Below are positions 46,597 through 57,506 of a DNA stretch of 64,000 nt, in pieces. The notes under the pieces are model-generated. The model did not search any database, was not told where the DNA came from, and was given only the letters and a program-made list of their open reading frames with translations. Source of the DNA: Breviolum minutum Mf 1.05b.01 (lineage: Eukaryota > Sar > Dinophyceae > Suessiales > Symbiodiniaceae); the NCBI GenBank assembly GCA_000507305.1, contig DF239240.1, forward strand, positions 142,843-206,842. Direction: 5' to 3'. A program made the translations under genes and the position numbers. How positions within the stretch are numbered: position 1 is the first letter of the stretch; every line of letters begins with the position of its first letter.

Positions 46597-46602
46597 CGAT
46601 GT
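46335..46602. repeat. (GAT)n/(GAC)n microsatellite, about 270 bp
   Basis: GAT and GAC triplets with an N at 46510. The poly-His and poly-Met frames across it are repeat artefacts. Confidence 0.95.
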
Positions 46603-47189
46603 CTGTTCGAAAGTTGTCCCAGGTGTTCTGTTTTGCGCAGACTCAAAACAACATAGCTTCCCGTCTTAAGACCTGTTGGTTTCAGCAATCGAATCGTCTT
46701 CAAAAACTACAAATGCCTCTTGCATGCGGATGAAGGTGCCGTAGACACGACGGAAAGCGTGCGAGCTCGCTCCAGAGGCTGCTTGGTAGGTTCCTGTGCA
46801 TCAACGGTGGGGACGGTGTCTTCATCTGAAATGTTCTGACCCATTCTCACCGGCTTGGAATTTGATGATTTGATGTGTATCTAAGAGTCGGACAAATGTT
46901 CCGCTTCGTGAGACTTCCCACTGCAAAAACCCTTTCCCTCGAATGCTTGGCCAACATGATTCTGGTCAGGTTTGCCCCTGGAATGCCCTACTATTAGATA
47001 CTAGACGGTTGACCGTCCCACACTTGCCACAAAACAGGATAGTAGAATTGGATCCAGCACAGACTTCAAAAAAAAAGTCTGAAGACTTCAACAAGCGTAA
47101 ACGTGCCTCTTCCTCAAGTATATACATACACACATTATATCTGCAGAAAATTCATCTAAGTAGAGCGCAACGGTGCACCTCCAAATTCA

Positions 47190-47790
47190 AACTTGCACAA
47201 TGTGATTTAAATCCAAAACATGTGTACACTAGTCTATCCGGGTCCTCATGCAGGACAGGCACTGGAGTGCTGCGAGCTTTTTCCAGTGGTCCGTAACTGG
47301 ACGTGAAGCACAAAAGAAGTCTTTGTGTCACATCATGTCCGCTGCATTACCCAAATCAATACCGGACATTCCCTTTTGTGGGATTCTCGATGATTCGATG
47401 ATTCTTTTTGCGTTTGTGTCAGTCTCGCAACATCTTGGTACTCAATTTCTGAAATCCTCAACTGTTGTCAAAAACATGTGACATCATTCGATGTCACATG
47501 GCGGATGGCATCGTTCCCAAGCCTTTGCTGCAGCTTGCTGGGTGCCAAAGTGTGAACCGTTGGCATTGGTGCAGTCATGGCGAGGCCAATGCGGCCAATG
47601 GAAGGCAACAGGAAGGACGGTTTTCCGATGGTTTTCAAAGCGCATCATCTGGTATAACATTATCAAAAGATATCAACAGGTTTCAGGGATTGCAGCTGAG
47701 GAGGAAAAGGTGTACTGAGAAGGTTGCAGAAGTGCGGAGGATGAAATGGATCCATATGATATCTGAAAACCCTGATATCTGTGAATATAA
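47190..47790 (-). CDS. Three exon candidates, unknown protein
   Basis: A block at about 47790-47690 follows TTTTCAG and is Ser-rich (SYGSISSSALLQPSQY). A block at about 47625-47490 reads SIGRIGLAMTAPMPTVHTLA then PSKLQQRLGNDAIRHV. A block at about 47300-47190 follows CCAG and reads PLEKARSTPVPVLHEDPDRL, ending at GTGCAC. A plus-strand frame at 47690-47800 also ends at a good donor (GTGAGT), so the strand of the first block is uncertain. Confidence 0.38.
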
Positions 47791-48179
47791 TCCAGAAGTG
47801 GTGAGTGCTGTGATACCGGTATACCTGTACAAGCTCATGAGGCACCATATCAATGCAACTTGTTTGGAGCAAAAGTCGGAAAGTCAGTCATGAAATCCTT
47901 TTCTTGGCATCTGGACCCTCCACGTTGCCAAGAAAGGAATGTGAACAATCTTATCTCACATCATACGAGTACCAAAGAGTTATGGGCAACGTTTCAATCA
48001 AGTGGCTCCAATTGACTCTTTTATGCAACTTCCACAATGCCACCGGGAAAAAAATCTCTGCAAAAAAAAAAAAAAGCTTTTCGCACTTCATGTATTTTCT
48101 CTCGTGCTTTTTTCAAGCGACAAAGGTTTTCAGCATCCACACCTGACAGGTTCATTGCTTCACTTTAGCCTCAATCCAC

Positions 48180-48293
48180 TCTGAGCTTCCCGTCATCAAT
48201 ACTCTCCACATCTTGCCTTTCCAAAGTTGCCGCAGACTTCTGGTTAGGTCCAAGCAATGGATGTGTGGAACCAACTGTCCCATGCGCCTTGGC
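48180..48293 (-). CDS. Well-bounded 38-codon exon, unknown protein
   Basis: Exactly 114 nt between a TTAG acceptor and a GTGGAT donor. It reads HGTVGSTHPLLGPNQKSAAT then LERQDVESIDDGKLR. Polar, probably a loop or linker followed by a helix. One of the cleaner exons of the region, but without a recognisable family. Confidence 0.55.
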
Positions 48294-49040
48294 CTAAGAA
48301 AAGTTGAACCCTCAATGACCCTCCCACTCAGGGAATAAGATAATTCGACATTATGTATGCTGCAAAAACATTGGGGTGTAGGAGTTGTAAGGCTGTCAAA
48401 ACATTCAAGGACGTGAGAAAGAGGAGTTCAAAAAGTCATGTCCAAAGTGCAAGTGGGATCTCATTGCCCAAACCAACAGCCTTCACCAAGAACATGACTC
48501 TTGGATACTCTCTTGACAAACAAGCCACCTTGCAGGTTGGCTGCAAAGGCCACACGAGTTTCAGTCTCCCAGTGCGAGGGCACATTATGCACCAACCTCG
48601 AGATGACGATGGACATTTTCTGTAAGAAAATCTACAGTGGACAATGATCCATTCCTCAACGTCCAAGAAACCATGAGGGGAAGCACACAAGATCTCCTTC
48701 ACCGGGGAAGAAGTACTCCTTAGTGGCAACAAAGTGGTGATACATGTGACAACCTGGATACCTCAGCGCAGTTGATTAGCCCTACATGCTCTGATCAAAA
48801 GCTAACTGTATGTGTATAACTTGATAACATAAGAACGACTAAGAAAGTACTGTACAGTATATTGACGTACATAAATATCAAGAAAGGTTGATAGGTGTTG
48901 ATAGACTTGATAGATGACATGTCTCAAAGATGTCTTTTGCTGTGCACTTGCCCCTCATTGCGATGGGATTTCTTGATGCTTCTTCATGCCCTATATTCTA
49001 CTTGAAGCAGACTCTTCCAAGCCCCTTTTCTTTTTCCTAC

Positions 49041-49560
49041 GAGTACAGGCCGGAAAGGAGGACCTTCGTCAAATATCTGGATGTCTGTGTCCGGTAAACA
49101 GTCTCCCATCGCTTCCCAGATCCAGGTGTCGTTGTGGTGAAAGGGCGCTTTGGGCTCAAAGTCCCTCTCCTCAAGCGTTATCTCCGGCGGATGGAAATCT
49201 TGGAATAAGTCGCGTTGCTATTTGAAAGCATGTGTGGCAAACTTTCTGACAAAACACAAAGAATATTGATGTATACGTAATCATATTATATGTATGGGTC
49301 CTAACCCTCACCAACAATGTTCTAGCTTTCGAAGTATTCATGTCGTCATCCTCTCTGTTACTTTTTGGGTGCAGTGTCCAGAATTCAGATAATTCAGTGA
49401 TGTTCTTATGCAAGTCAAGGCTCTTTCTCGTACTGTTCGTAGTCCTGAATACAGTCTGCATTCTACCGCAAAGCCAAAACAAGCTTCGAGAGTCAAAGTG
49501 CCCAAAATATATGAGGCAGCAACATTGCCTCCTCCCAAGTCATGCAAACGACCTGTCTTG
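49041..49560 (-). CDS. Three consecutive exons, unknown protein
   Basis: About 49560-49455: HDLGGGNVAASYILGTLTLE. Exon 49444-49312: RKSLDLHKNITELSEFWTLH, ending at GTGAGG. Exon 49217-49041: exactly 59 codons, reading EITLEERDFEPKAPFHHNDT then WIWEAMGDCLPDTDIQIFDE, ending at GTAGGA. Boundaries and composition are very good and the acidic, Trp-containing last exon looks like a folded domain. Family not recognised. Confidence 0.58.
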
Positions 49561-49784
49561 ACAGGAAATAAAAAGATATTTTTAGATATTTTTGTACACT
49601 AAAACTGCCCACCTTTTGACACCTCCAAGAACTTTCCTCCGGATGTGCCTCCACAGGCGGTGCACCCCGAGGGTCGATAAAGCTAATCGGAGTCGAGGCA
49701 CCTCGGCGATATCAAGCCATAGATCAGCTAGCCTGAGCTAAATCATGTTCTCTTATGATCGATCCTCTTCGTTGTTATTCGTTG

Positions 49785-50183
49785 TTATCTGAGAAAGGAC
49801 CTTGAAGATCTGAAGGCCTCCATCCGCAGCAAATTTTGGCCCTCATCCACTGTCCTTTGCGAGCACAATTGTTCCAGTAGCCCAGGCACCAGCCACACGA
49901 GCATAGAGCACACAGCTACTGGCAGAACCCTGGTGGACATGATACCTTGGTCTGGGATGCTCCATTTGAAGATGTTGAAGACAATAAAAAACCAATGCGA
50001 CAAGCTACCCGTGACGTCCACCATTTCCAGGATAGACAGCAGCCCAAAGCCTTGGGATACTATGTCGATTCCTTTCGAATCCGTTTCGTGTTTCAAGTTT
50101 AACTTTGATGTTCTGTCAAATGCGTCATGGAATACGATGTTGCATATCATGCCTCTGCACGTTCCTTTGGAGATCGAAAGCAT
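49785..50183 (-). CDS. Hydrophobic frame, possible multi-pass membrane exon
   Basis: An open frame of 132 codons. The middle has hydrophobic stretches SHWFFIVFNIFKW and VLPVAVCSMLVWLVPGLL separated by short polar loops, then a polar tail VDEGQNLLRMEAF. It could be a large exon of a membrane protein. The opposite strand is also open over part of it, and no donor or acceptor fixes its ends. Confidence 0.4.
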   Translation of the reverse strand: MLSISKGTCRGMICNIVFHDAFDRTSKLNLKHETDSKGIDIVSQGFGLLSILEMVDVTGSLSHWFFIVFNIFKWSIPDQGIMSTRVLPVAVCSMLVWLVPGLLEQLCSQRTVDEGQNLLRMEAFRSSRSFLR

Positions 50184-51015
50184 TAAAAGCTCTGCACATC
50201 AAGACAATCAAATTGGTCCATGATCAGTACACTCTTCCCGAATGCTTGGAAATGCATGAGTTTGACAGTTGGCGGCCTTCGGGAATCCGTGTGATTTTGT
50301 CCTAGTTTTGGCGATTGTCCAGGTACGTCCAGGGAATGTTTTGCCAATTCCATGGTTCGGAGGTAGATGAATCTGCAGATTTTCCAAGAAGTGCGTTGAA
50401 GGTGTCTTGTTCAAATTCCACCCCTTATCCAACCAAGGTGCACGAGTCCATAGTCCTCAGCCTGCACAAACTGATGGAGGAAGGATCTCCGATGTGAGTT
50501 CAGATCATAGAAGTATCATCTCACGGGAAGATCATGGCACTTGCAACAAAGGATCGAAAAGCGGAAATACTGTAGATCTATGTAGATCTACGTTCTTCGA
50601 CATCAAAACGGGGAGAAGCATTCCTGTTGCTGCACCTCACTCTTGGGCAGTGATGCACCAGTGCGATCCAGAAAGCCCTCCAAAGCACCCCTCATCACCT
50701 TAGCTGAAACAACAACGGCCAAGGCTTGTTGTCCAATTCCAGCAAGGATTTTCAAGCAAGTAGGATACAGCTGTTGAGGCTATGCTCGATCCGAGTGATC
50801 TTGATTCAGGCTGCACATCTTACTCTGTGTCTTCTCTCAGGTATAAAAGTCCTTTTTCATGAGCCTTCCCTGTGGGTGGAAGCGAACTCACCGGGTGAAA
50901 GTTTGAGATCTTTTTGTGCCAAGCTTCTCTAGTGAGGATTTTGAAATCCTCAGAGTCCCGGTACATTTCCTGAGCGCATAGCTTTGTCGTCACATCAACC
51001 CTGACTTGCTTCCTC
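50180..51015 (-). CDS. Five exons, unknown protein
   Basis: About 51015-50892: VDVTTKLCAQEMYRDSEDFK then ILTREAWHKKISNF, ending at GTGAGT. About 50700-50590: VMRGALEGFLDRTGASLPKS. About 50475-50445: AEDYGLVHLG, ending at GTTGGA. About 50425-50318: FEQDTFNALLGKSADSSTSE then PWNWQNIPWTYLDN. About 50262-50180: VKLMHFQAFGKSVLIMDQFD. Good splice sites on several. No recognised domain. They may belong with the exons at 52.6-51.5 kb. Confidence 0.5.
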
Positions 51016-51505
51016 CTCATTTTGGAACTGAAAAAAGAACGTTAGGGCACAGTTAGGGCACACCTAAAAAGGAAGTGATTGAAACAAAAAAAGCTAAGAG
51101 TCTGTTTCATGTCAATAACCATCACAACTGTCAGACAAAAGACTGGCCATTTTTTGACGTCAGCAGATTGAAGGCGATCCGCCTGGGTGGACTGGAAGCC
51201 AAAAAACCTGAGCGCTCGAGGCAACAAACTCGAACTGCCAGGTCAGATGGTTCAACAAAGCTCCAGTATGGCACAAAGATGTAAGGATACGTATGGCATC
51301 TCGAATCTGTACAAATATTCTTGGCTTCACAAAGTTTTGAACTGCTATGGGTGTAATACCTGTATGTATGAAATAGTATCAAATATCTACCATGTACAAA
51401 ATAAATTACGTCAAAAGGTGACGTATTCCTGTGGAATGTCTCTGACTTGCATGTAAAACAAAGCCCAAACTTCACCCTCCGGTGAATTCCAAGTAGTGCC
51501 CTCAC

Positions 51506-51806
51506 CTGCACCAAGTAACTTGTCGTTGAGGTCATTGGGATCCATGCTGGGAAACTTCTGGCTGAACCTTTGCCAAATGTTGTCTGATCCAACTGATGCA
51601 CTTCTGGCAGAGGCTTCTCTTTGGGAAAGTCTTGTCTTCATACAAAGAAATTAGGAACAAGCATGGGTAGAGTTTTTTTCAGAGGCTTCTATGCGTGCAC
51701 AACTGCAAACCCACCCCTCTCTTTCCGAAGAAACTGTTGGTACTTTTGCACCGCCAAATCTGCAAGGCGTTTTGTAAAGCCTTCTGGAAGCATGGAGAGC
51801 ACGTTC
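51506..51806 (-). CDS. Two exons, unknown protein
   Basis: Exon 51806-51689 follows GAG and reads LSMLPEGFTKRLADLAVQKY then QQFLRKERGGFAVVHA before a TAG, which may lie in the following intron. Exon 51635-51506 follows GAAG, reads ASVGSDNIWQRFSQKFPSMD then PNDLNDKLLGAG and ends at GTGAGG. Both are strongly coding-like. If the TAG is a real stop, two genes meet here. Confidence 0.55.
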
Positions 51807-52099
51807 CTCAAGAGGAAATGAGGAAACTGTGAAACTACTGGTCACAGGTAGAAATCGGTCTACGACTGCAATCACTACAGAAAGTGCCAAGGTTCACCGA
51901 AAGCACCTTTGTCGGAAACACGTTTCTCACCTGCAAGAATGATTGAAGAGTACATTTCTCAACATCCTTCCAAACGTTCACAAATCAAGCCATACATAGA
52001 CATATAGTCATATAGACTTCACCCTACATCTTTCATTGCTTCGACTGAAGCATCTGAGGAAAGAAAGATATGTCTGCTTCGCACCTGCAAGCTATTCAC

Positions 52100-52570
52100 G
52101 ATGTTTGCCACATCAGCAGGGTTATCCCCTCAGCTGTCTACATTCAGGAATCAGAAGTCAACTGGTGGTGCTTTGGCTCTCCAAGAATTTGGGGTTCAAT
52201 TCACCCTGTCTTGCGCACAGTAACACAGAGTCCCCACGGTAAGCGCATTGCAATCATAACACCTCTGTATGAAATGCACCAAAATACTGTTCGGACCAGA
52301 TTTCTTGCCGAAGCAAATACCTTCCTTCACAGTCGAGGCAAAGGTCACTGGAATATCCTCAGTGAAAGTGCTACTAAGTTTTTGCATCATGCAAATCCAG
52401 CAGTACATGTTGGATAATTTTGGAGCATGGTAAGGCAAAAGACCTCTTCTCATAAACCTTGGAAACAGCCTCAAGATTTCACTGAGCATCAGGCAGGCAC
52501 CTGACCCGTCTGATTCCACTTCTTCACCTGGTTTCGCAATAACTTCCTCAGCACAACCATGCAAACATGC
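52100..52570 (-). CDS. Long open region with two or three exons, unknown protein
   Basis: A frame of 126 codons. Its first part (about 52570-52420) reads CAEEVIAKPGEEVESDGSGA then CLMLSEILRLFPRFMRRGLL. About 52360-52310 reads DIPVTFASTVKEG, ending at GTATTT. A small block near 52195-52140 reads GELNPKFLESQSTTS. Acidic then strongly hydrophobic/basic segments. Unassigned. Confidence 0.45.
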
Positions 52571-52924
52571 TTGCAAAGCACCTCATCTTGTTCTGCCACA
52601 AGGAGCTTGGAATGCTATACTGGCTATACCCCAGCCCTTCCAATCTGAATGACTCGGCTTTCAGAGATCAAAGTGAGACTGCCTCACACTACCATCTATC
52701 CCAGACACGTCACTGACTCATATTAACAAGCCAAATCTTTCCTGCAAGAATCCTAAGCTGCTTCTCTTGCTTTGTCTCTTTTTCAAGCCTCAGACCGAAA
52801 GCGCCGGACATGGTAGGCTGAAGCTGCTGTGCAAAGTTCACCCCAAAAGAGAAGCAGTGACAGCAAAGGAAATCGTGCTAAGACTCTGATTGGACGATTG
52901 GGGACGACTGGACTCAGGAGTTAC

Positions 52925-53448
52925 TGTGCCAAAATGTGATTGCTGTGCAGTTGAGCAACTTTTTCTGTTCAAGCCATGTGAGGGCAGCCTCTAATTTTGA
53001 CGCATCCAGCTTTGCCGCACGGGCAAACATGGCAAGCGCATGTTGCACTTCTCCTTGCAGTGTGCTTCAGACCAGGCAGCAAGCTCTTGAATCAAAGGAT
53101 CTGACTGATCTGACAAATGAAGCCAAATACAATTTCCAAATGCCTTGGCAAGTAGTGAAGATTATTGGACAAGCGGACACAACAGAGCAACTGGATTTAC
53201 TAGCTCACCCTTTCCATTCCTTCGCTTTCGCCCAAGGAAGCCAAAGACACAGAAACCTGGCTGCTGGCATAGGCAATGTGTGCAACAAAAATCAACAAGC
53301 AAAGCAGGATCCCAAGTCAGGTGGCATCCTCTGAAAGTCTATGAATCAATCGAAATGAACCCAAAATGTACCTCCTTCCCAACCAGGCCTTGCCAGCCTC
53401 GAACCAAATCTCGGCATCCTCTGGTGCCAAATCTAAGGCACCCAATAC
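52925..53448 (-). CDS. TPR-like helical repeat protein, three exons
   Basis: Exon 53448-53372 reads ALDLAPEDAEIWFEAGKAWL, which matches the junction of two tetratricopeptide helices (A-L-x-L-x-P-x-x-A-x-x-W/Y-x-x-x-G-x-A). Exon 53256-53209 (SVSLASLGESEGMER) ends at GTGAGC. Exon 53053-52925 is exactly 43 codons and reads ALAMFARAAKLDASKLEAAL then TWLEQKKLL, again TPR-like (A-L-x-x-F-x-R-A-x-x-L-D). TPR arrays act as protein-binding scaffolds, and the partner cannot be inferred. Upstream exons at 53.9-53.5 kb may be part of it. Confidence 0.6.
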
Positions 53449-53534
53449 CTCTGGTGAAACTCAATCAAAATCTGGGGGTTTAAGGTGCAAATGTTGCAGA
53501 CTCTGCAGCTATTGAAGTTTTGGTTTGGGCGCAC

Positions 53535-53873
53535 CTGAAGCTGACCTTCATGTTGTTTTATGAAGGGATCTGAATTCGATTTGTCGATGCCCTGCTGCTG
53601 TTTCAGACCCTGGCCGTTTGCAATCTCTGTGGCTCAGCTCGTCTTTTTCTTAGCTAAACTATGTGGAGTTTCAGTTCCGTGAAATTCCGTGAATGAAGAT
53701 TGCCTGCAGCTGCCTCTAAGACCTTTAATCTTCAGATACTCGGATGTTGTTTCAATCCATGCTCGGATGCGCATCAAGCTCACCCTCAAAGGAAAGAAAT
53801 CCTCAGGCCTGTTGGAAACTCTTCCGGGCCGCTTTGATATAGAACCTTCGCAAGAGGTTCCAAGCAACATCAC
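53535..53873 (-). CDS. Two exon candidates upstream of the TPR exons
   Basis: A frame at about 53870-53650 reads PGRVSNRPEDFFPLRVSLMR and AWIETTSEYLKIKGLRGSC. A block at about 53635-53538 reads GLKQQQGIDKSNSDPFIKQH and ends at GTGCGC. The plus strand is partly open over the first. Order and strand suit the N-terminal side of the TPR gene. Confidence 0.4.
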
Positions 53874-54038
53874 ACGACAGTAGAATTTTGTTCCTTGCTG
53901 CCCAACTTGGATGGTCTGCAGTTCTCATGCCAGTTTCCATGGTGAAGCAACTACTAGTAGATCATATTCTACCCCCGATATGAATAGTCCATTTGCCATT
54001 TGCCATTTGCCACTAGGCTAAGTCGAACTTCACACCAA

Positions 54039-54400
54039 GGCTCGGAGCTCGCAGGGCATGCTGCTTTGTCAAATATGCAGAAGCATCCAGGAGATGAGCT
54101 GTTCGCATGCGAGCATTGCAGACTGCCTCAGCTTCAACACAGGCTGTGGCTATCCCAAATGGTTCCTGCACCAAATTCTACCCAACATTCACTCCTAAAT
54201 GAGGCCAGGAGCCGGTTCGGCCCAAGGAGCCAAAGAGAGTCCCTGATCCTCTCAAACGGCTTGATTTGGATATCGATGATATCGTTGGATGGGAGGAATC
54301 TGTCTGAATCTGCCCTTGGCCTCGGCTTCTGCCAACGCATGCTCCGCCTCCTGCAAGTCCGCACGAAGTTGAGCCACACGCTCTGTCAGCTCCTTCACCT
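54039..54400 (-). CDS. Two exons, coiled-coil then helical
   Basis: Exon about 54396-54300 follows a TTCTAG acceptor and reads VKELTERVAQLRADLQEAEH then ALAEAEAKGRF, a textbook coiled-coil heptad pattern. Exon about 54172-54039 follows GTGCAG and reads GIATACVEAEAVCNARMRTA then HLLDASAYLTKQHALRA, ending at GTGTGA. A plus-strand frame of 155 codons covers the same bases but lacks this regularity, so it is treated as a shadow. Confidence 0.55.
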
Positions 54401-54789
54401 AGAAGGGGAACTGAGTACTAGAGTCATTGCCTTCCCACATGCAAGCCCTTTGGACTTGAAAAGGTAAAGAAGATTGAATCTGAAACGTCCCTTTAGATCT
54501 TCAATATAAATTTACTCCTACAAAGACGGCATTTGAAGGCTAGGTTTACAAACCACACTTTCGCTCTCTGTTGGATTCCTTACACCGCATGGCATCGCCC
54601 CACGCAAGACACAGGAACAGAGAACCGGCCAAATCACCATGGAGGAGTGAGGAAGGAAGTGGAGCATTATGAACCTCCAAAGTTCAACTTAATTAACGAT
54701 CTGACTGTCTTGCTACCTTGTGATGCTAAGATTCCTGTTATCCCAACATCCCAAGTCTTCTAAATCTGCCGAGCTCACGGTAGGTGGCA

Positions 54790-55110
54790 CTTCGCTGTTG
54801 CTGCCCAGTGCCTAGGTCCATGTGCTCTGTGACGCCAACTTTGTTTCACATGATCACTACTGTCCAACTTGAAGCAGCTACTCGTGGCTCCCTCCGAATT
54901 GTAGTCACTAACAAAATGCCTACTTGCTAAGGTTTGGCAGCGGTGGGGAGCTTGTGTGCTGCCAATCCTTCACTCCAAGACCAGGACCCAGTAAAGAAGC
55001 CAGCAGAGGCGCGGTTTCATCGCTGTAAGCGAAATTCAGTTGCTCATTGCACTTGGATCTTTCTTTCTTGCACTTCCGTCTAGAATGGTGTTCATGCCAC
55101 CCTAACAAGG
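54790..55110 (-). CDS. Two exon candidates, unknown protein
   Basis: A block at about 55105-54925 follows GTTAG and is basic then Gly/Leu-rich (HHSRRKCKKERSKCNEQ, then PLLASLLGPGLGVKDW). A block at about 54900-54790 reads GATSSCFKLDSSDHVKQSW. Composition is acceptable but no family or firm boundary is seen. Confidence 0.36.
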
Positions 55111-55429
55111 AATGATACCAAAAAAAGAATCAGGGCACATGCAAACCAAGCGGCTCCTCGTTTTGGTTTCATTTGTCTACATCCTATGAATTTCATTTTT
55201 TGCTGCCACAACGAGAGTGGAAAGACTCGCTCAAGTCTATGCTAACAGGAGCCCCTTTCTGCAGTTTCTCATGGTGCTGCTGTCTTCAAGCCAAAATTGC
55301 TGAGGAAAGATGTGGCAACTAAACGATTCTGGGGGTATGGCCACATATCAAGGGGCCCTTGAGACGACTCGGTTTGGATTGGAATATTCTTGGAGCATCA
55401 GGAATTGGATCCCTACAATCAACCAGAAG

Positions 55430-55610
55430 AAACAAACCTTGAATCTCATGGGCCCTTTTCCTTGGCACCAATAATCCTGGCAGATCTGACAGATCTCCCT
55501 GTAATCCAAGTGTATCGGATGAAGATTCGGGGGGAACTGACAACTGATGCTCGTGACAGTCGTGACACACGGGAAAAATCGCTCCTCGGAAAAGGCTTCC
55601 CTGGACCTGG
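55430..55610 (-). CDS. Exon, unknown protein
   Basis: Two frames are open. The better one reads VRQVQGSLFRGAIFPVCHDC then HEHQLSVPPESSSDTLGLQG, followed by LSDLPGLLVPRKRAHEIQ at a GTTTGT donor. C-x-x-C and H-x-H spacing could bind a metal but is too sparse to call. Confidence 0.4.
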
Positions 55611-55944
55611 CGAACGGCATTGTCAACCCTTCAGGCCCTGCCATGTCATCCTCTCAGTGCCACAGGTATAAACGGCAAAAGTTGAAATCTAGAAGTCAGG
55701 ACTCCAAGCTCGGACCTAAAAAGCTTCAACCCTACAATTCGGCTCTTGTCTCTGCTAAGGTGCACCGCCCAGCTTCAGCCACTCTACAGACTCAGTCAAA
55801 TGCATTTCAAATGGTCAATTTCGGTGGCATCTAGCGACTAGCGGCATCTAGCAGGAGTACGAAAAGCTGAAGGTTTCACCTGATGGTTCATGGGAGGTAC
55901 AGGTCATGCTGTTCTCTATTGGTATCTCTCATGGATGGCCTATG

Positions 55945-56013
55945 ACAAACATGTCAACGAATGCCGAGAGGTCCGTGCGCAAGGCTTGCCCGATCCCACC
56001 AGGCCTCGGCATC
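55945..56013 (-). CDS. Exon, unknown protein
   Basis: Follows a GACAG acceptor and reads ASEMPRPGGIGQALRTDLSA then FVDMFVIG. All three plus-strand frames are also partly open here, so confidence is modest. Confidence 0.35.
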
Positions 56014-56250
56014 TCACTGGCCTGTCAATCGACGTGTGCATCGTAGAAGTGGCCAGTGGAATCAGTTGTGGCTTCAGCAAAGGTGTGCTGATCGGAACGT
56101 GGTGGTACCCTCATCTTTAAAATTCTACTTGGGTTTGTCAGCTGTTGTTCACAATTATGTATGCCAGACCTCTGACGCCACAAGTGCCAGCACTCATTTT
56201 CCAGTTGATCACAAGATTCAGCTGCTCCTCAACATGTTAAGTCTTAACTC

Positions 56251-57081
56251 TTAACGGAACATACCGAAGACTCGCTTGAAGAAGGGCTTACGGTGTCCCT
56301 TCAGATTCATATCAACATCATCAGCAGAGCTTGCCAATCCTTCCTTCAAAACTCTCGTGGACTCACCCAAGTTGGCCAGCATGGTTTGGGCCTCCTTAGT
56401 CATGTCACTAATCTGTTCTGGAGCGGCGCCACCAAGAGCAACCTTCACTGGCGCCTCCAAGACGTCTGTAAAGAACAGCAGGTTCACATTGAAGGTTTCG
56501 CGGAAGCTAGTGGTAGTCTTCACAATCTTGTTCAGTTGATCATTCAACACAACCAAGGTGTTGCCATAGTTGCTGGCGTTGGTTCTCCTCACTTGATTTA
56601 ACAATACCTCAGAGGTTTTTATGAGGGTCGAGAGCTTCTCCACAGCAGTTTTGTTCATCTCATCGAACCTATCTGTGAGCTCCTGTAGACCCATGGCAGA
56701 TAAAACTGTCTTGGTGGTGGTTGCATTCACCTTCTTCACAGCAACTTTGTAGAACCGCAGGTAGTTTCCCATCGTTTCCTTCACCAAATTCTTAAACTCA
56801 GTCAAATTTTGCGTTACGGTGGCTGTCACATTGTGAGCCTCCTCAAACGTGTTCATGGCAGCATAGAATTCTTGCCGTGCATCCAGAATCTTCGAGTTCA
56901 ATTCGACAATCGCACCATTCATTTGTGTCGTCACTTTGCGTATGCCTGACAAAACCTTGGACCAATCAGGCGTCTCTGTCTTTTGTTGAAGGAGCTCCAC
57001 CTCCTCAGAATTGCAAGTGTTTCTCTCTTCAATAGCAGAAACGATACAAAGCATAGAGAAAACAAATGTCAAGAAATTCAT
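56251..57081 (-). CDS. Intronless secreted helical protein, probable retrogene
   Basis: A complete 276-codon frame with no intron, the only such gene in the window. The first residues (MNFLTFVFSMLCIVSA) form a signal peptide with likely cleavage near residue 16, followed by EEVELLQQK, a motif I associate with the mature ends of many secreted dinoflagellate proteins (from memory, not checked). The rest is mostly helical without membrane segments. It has five N-glycosylation sequons (NVT, NLT, NAT, NKT and NAS) and a basic end (HRKPFFKRVF). It is therefore expected in the secretory pathway or at the surface. A degenerate spliced-leader copy lies 81 bp upstream of the ATG, which together with the missing introns says the copy came from a processed mRNA. 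The frame is intact, so it may still be expressed. No enzyme family is recognised. Confidence 0.85.
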   Translation of the reverse strand: MNFLTFVFSMLCIVSAIEERNTCNSEEVELLQQKTETPDWSKVLSGIRKVTTQMNGAIVELNSKILDARQEFYAAMNTFEEAHNVTATVTQNLTEFKNLVKETMGNYLRFYKVAVKKVNATTTKTVLSAMGLQELTDRFDEMNKTAVEKLSTLIKTSEVLLNQVRRTNASNYGNTLVVLNDQLNKIVKTTTSFRETFNVNLLFFTDVLEAPVKVALGGAAPEQISDMTKEAQTMLANLGESTRVLKEGLASSADDVDMNLKGHRKPFFKRVFGMFR

Positions 57082-57162
57082 GGCTGGTCACATGCTACTA
57101 AAATTAGCGATCGAGTCAAGATCACATGGAAGAGTTCGGTTGTTGATTCGACTGACAAAAAG

Positions 57163-57183
57163 CTTGAGCCAAAATGGATGCGG
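57163..57183 (-). other. Relict dinoflagellate spliced leader
   Basis: On the minus strand the bases read CCGCATCCATTTTGGCTCAA followed by G. The dinoflagellate 22-nt spliced leader ends CCGTAGCCATTTTGGCTCAA plus G, so 19 of 21 positions agree, including the whole 15-base 3' half. It lies in the same direction as, and just upstream of, the intronless gene. A spliced leader is added only to mature mRNA, so a genomic copy in the 5' leader is evidence of reverse transcription and reinsertion. Confidence 0.82.
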
Positions 57184-57439
57184 TATATCCTCCCAGCTGT
57201 TTGGCTCCCTTCCAACCACCAGCTAGTAAGACTTCTTTCTTACAGCTCAACCTGTCCACGTGATTATAGAATATATATGTGTATCAATATCAACTTAACG
57301 TGCTTCCTCTAATTAGGGATCATTTAATTTTTGCGGGATATGATTGAACAAAAGGCCCATACACAGTTCTCCAACTCAGCTTTTAGGAGCTACTCCGCTC
57401 ACGGATATCTGAAATCCAACTAACACAACCTTTCAGGGA

Positions 57440-57506
57440 TGGGATGATGGGAACCAAAAATGATTCGAACCAAAGATGATGGGATGATGGGATGATGGGA
57501 TGATTT
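57440..57506. repeat. GGGATGAT short tandem repeat
   Basis: Several GGGATGAT units, the cleanest at 57478-57502, with diverged neighbours. Confidence 0.8.

Noticed and set aside
47690-47801. Plus-strand exon with a GTGAGT donor
   Set aside because: The donor is good and the frame is helical, but the minus strand is open as well and all neighbours are minus. It needs RNA evidence.
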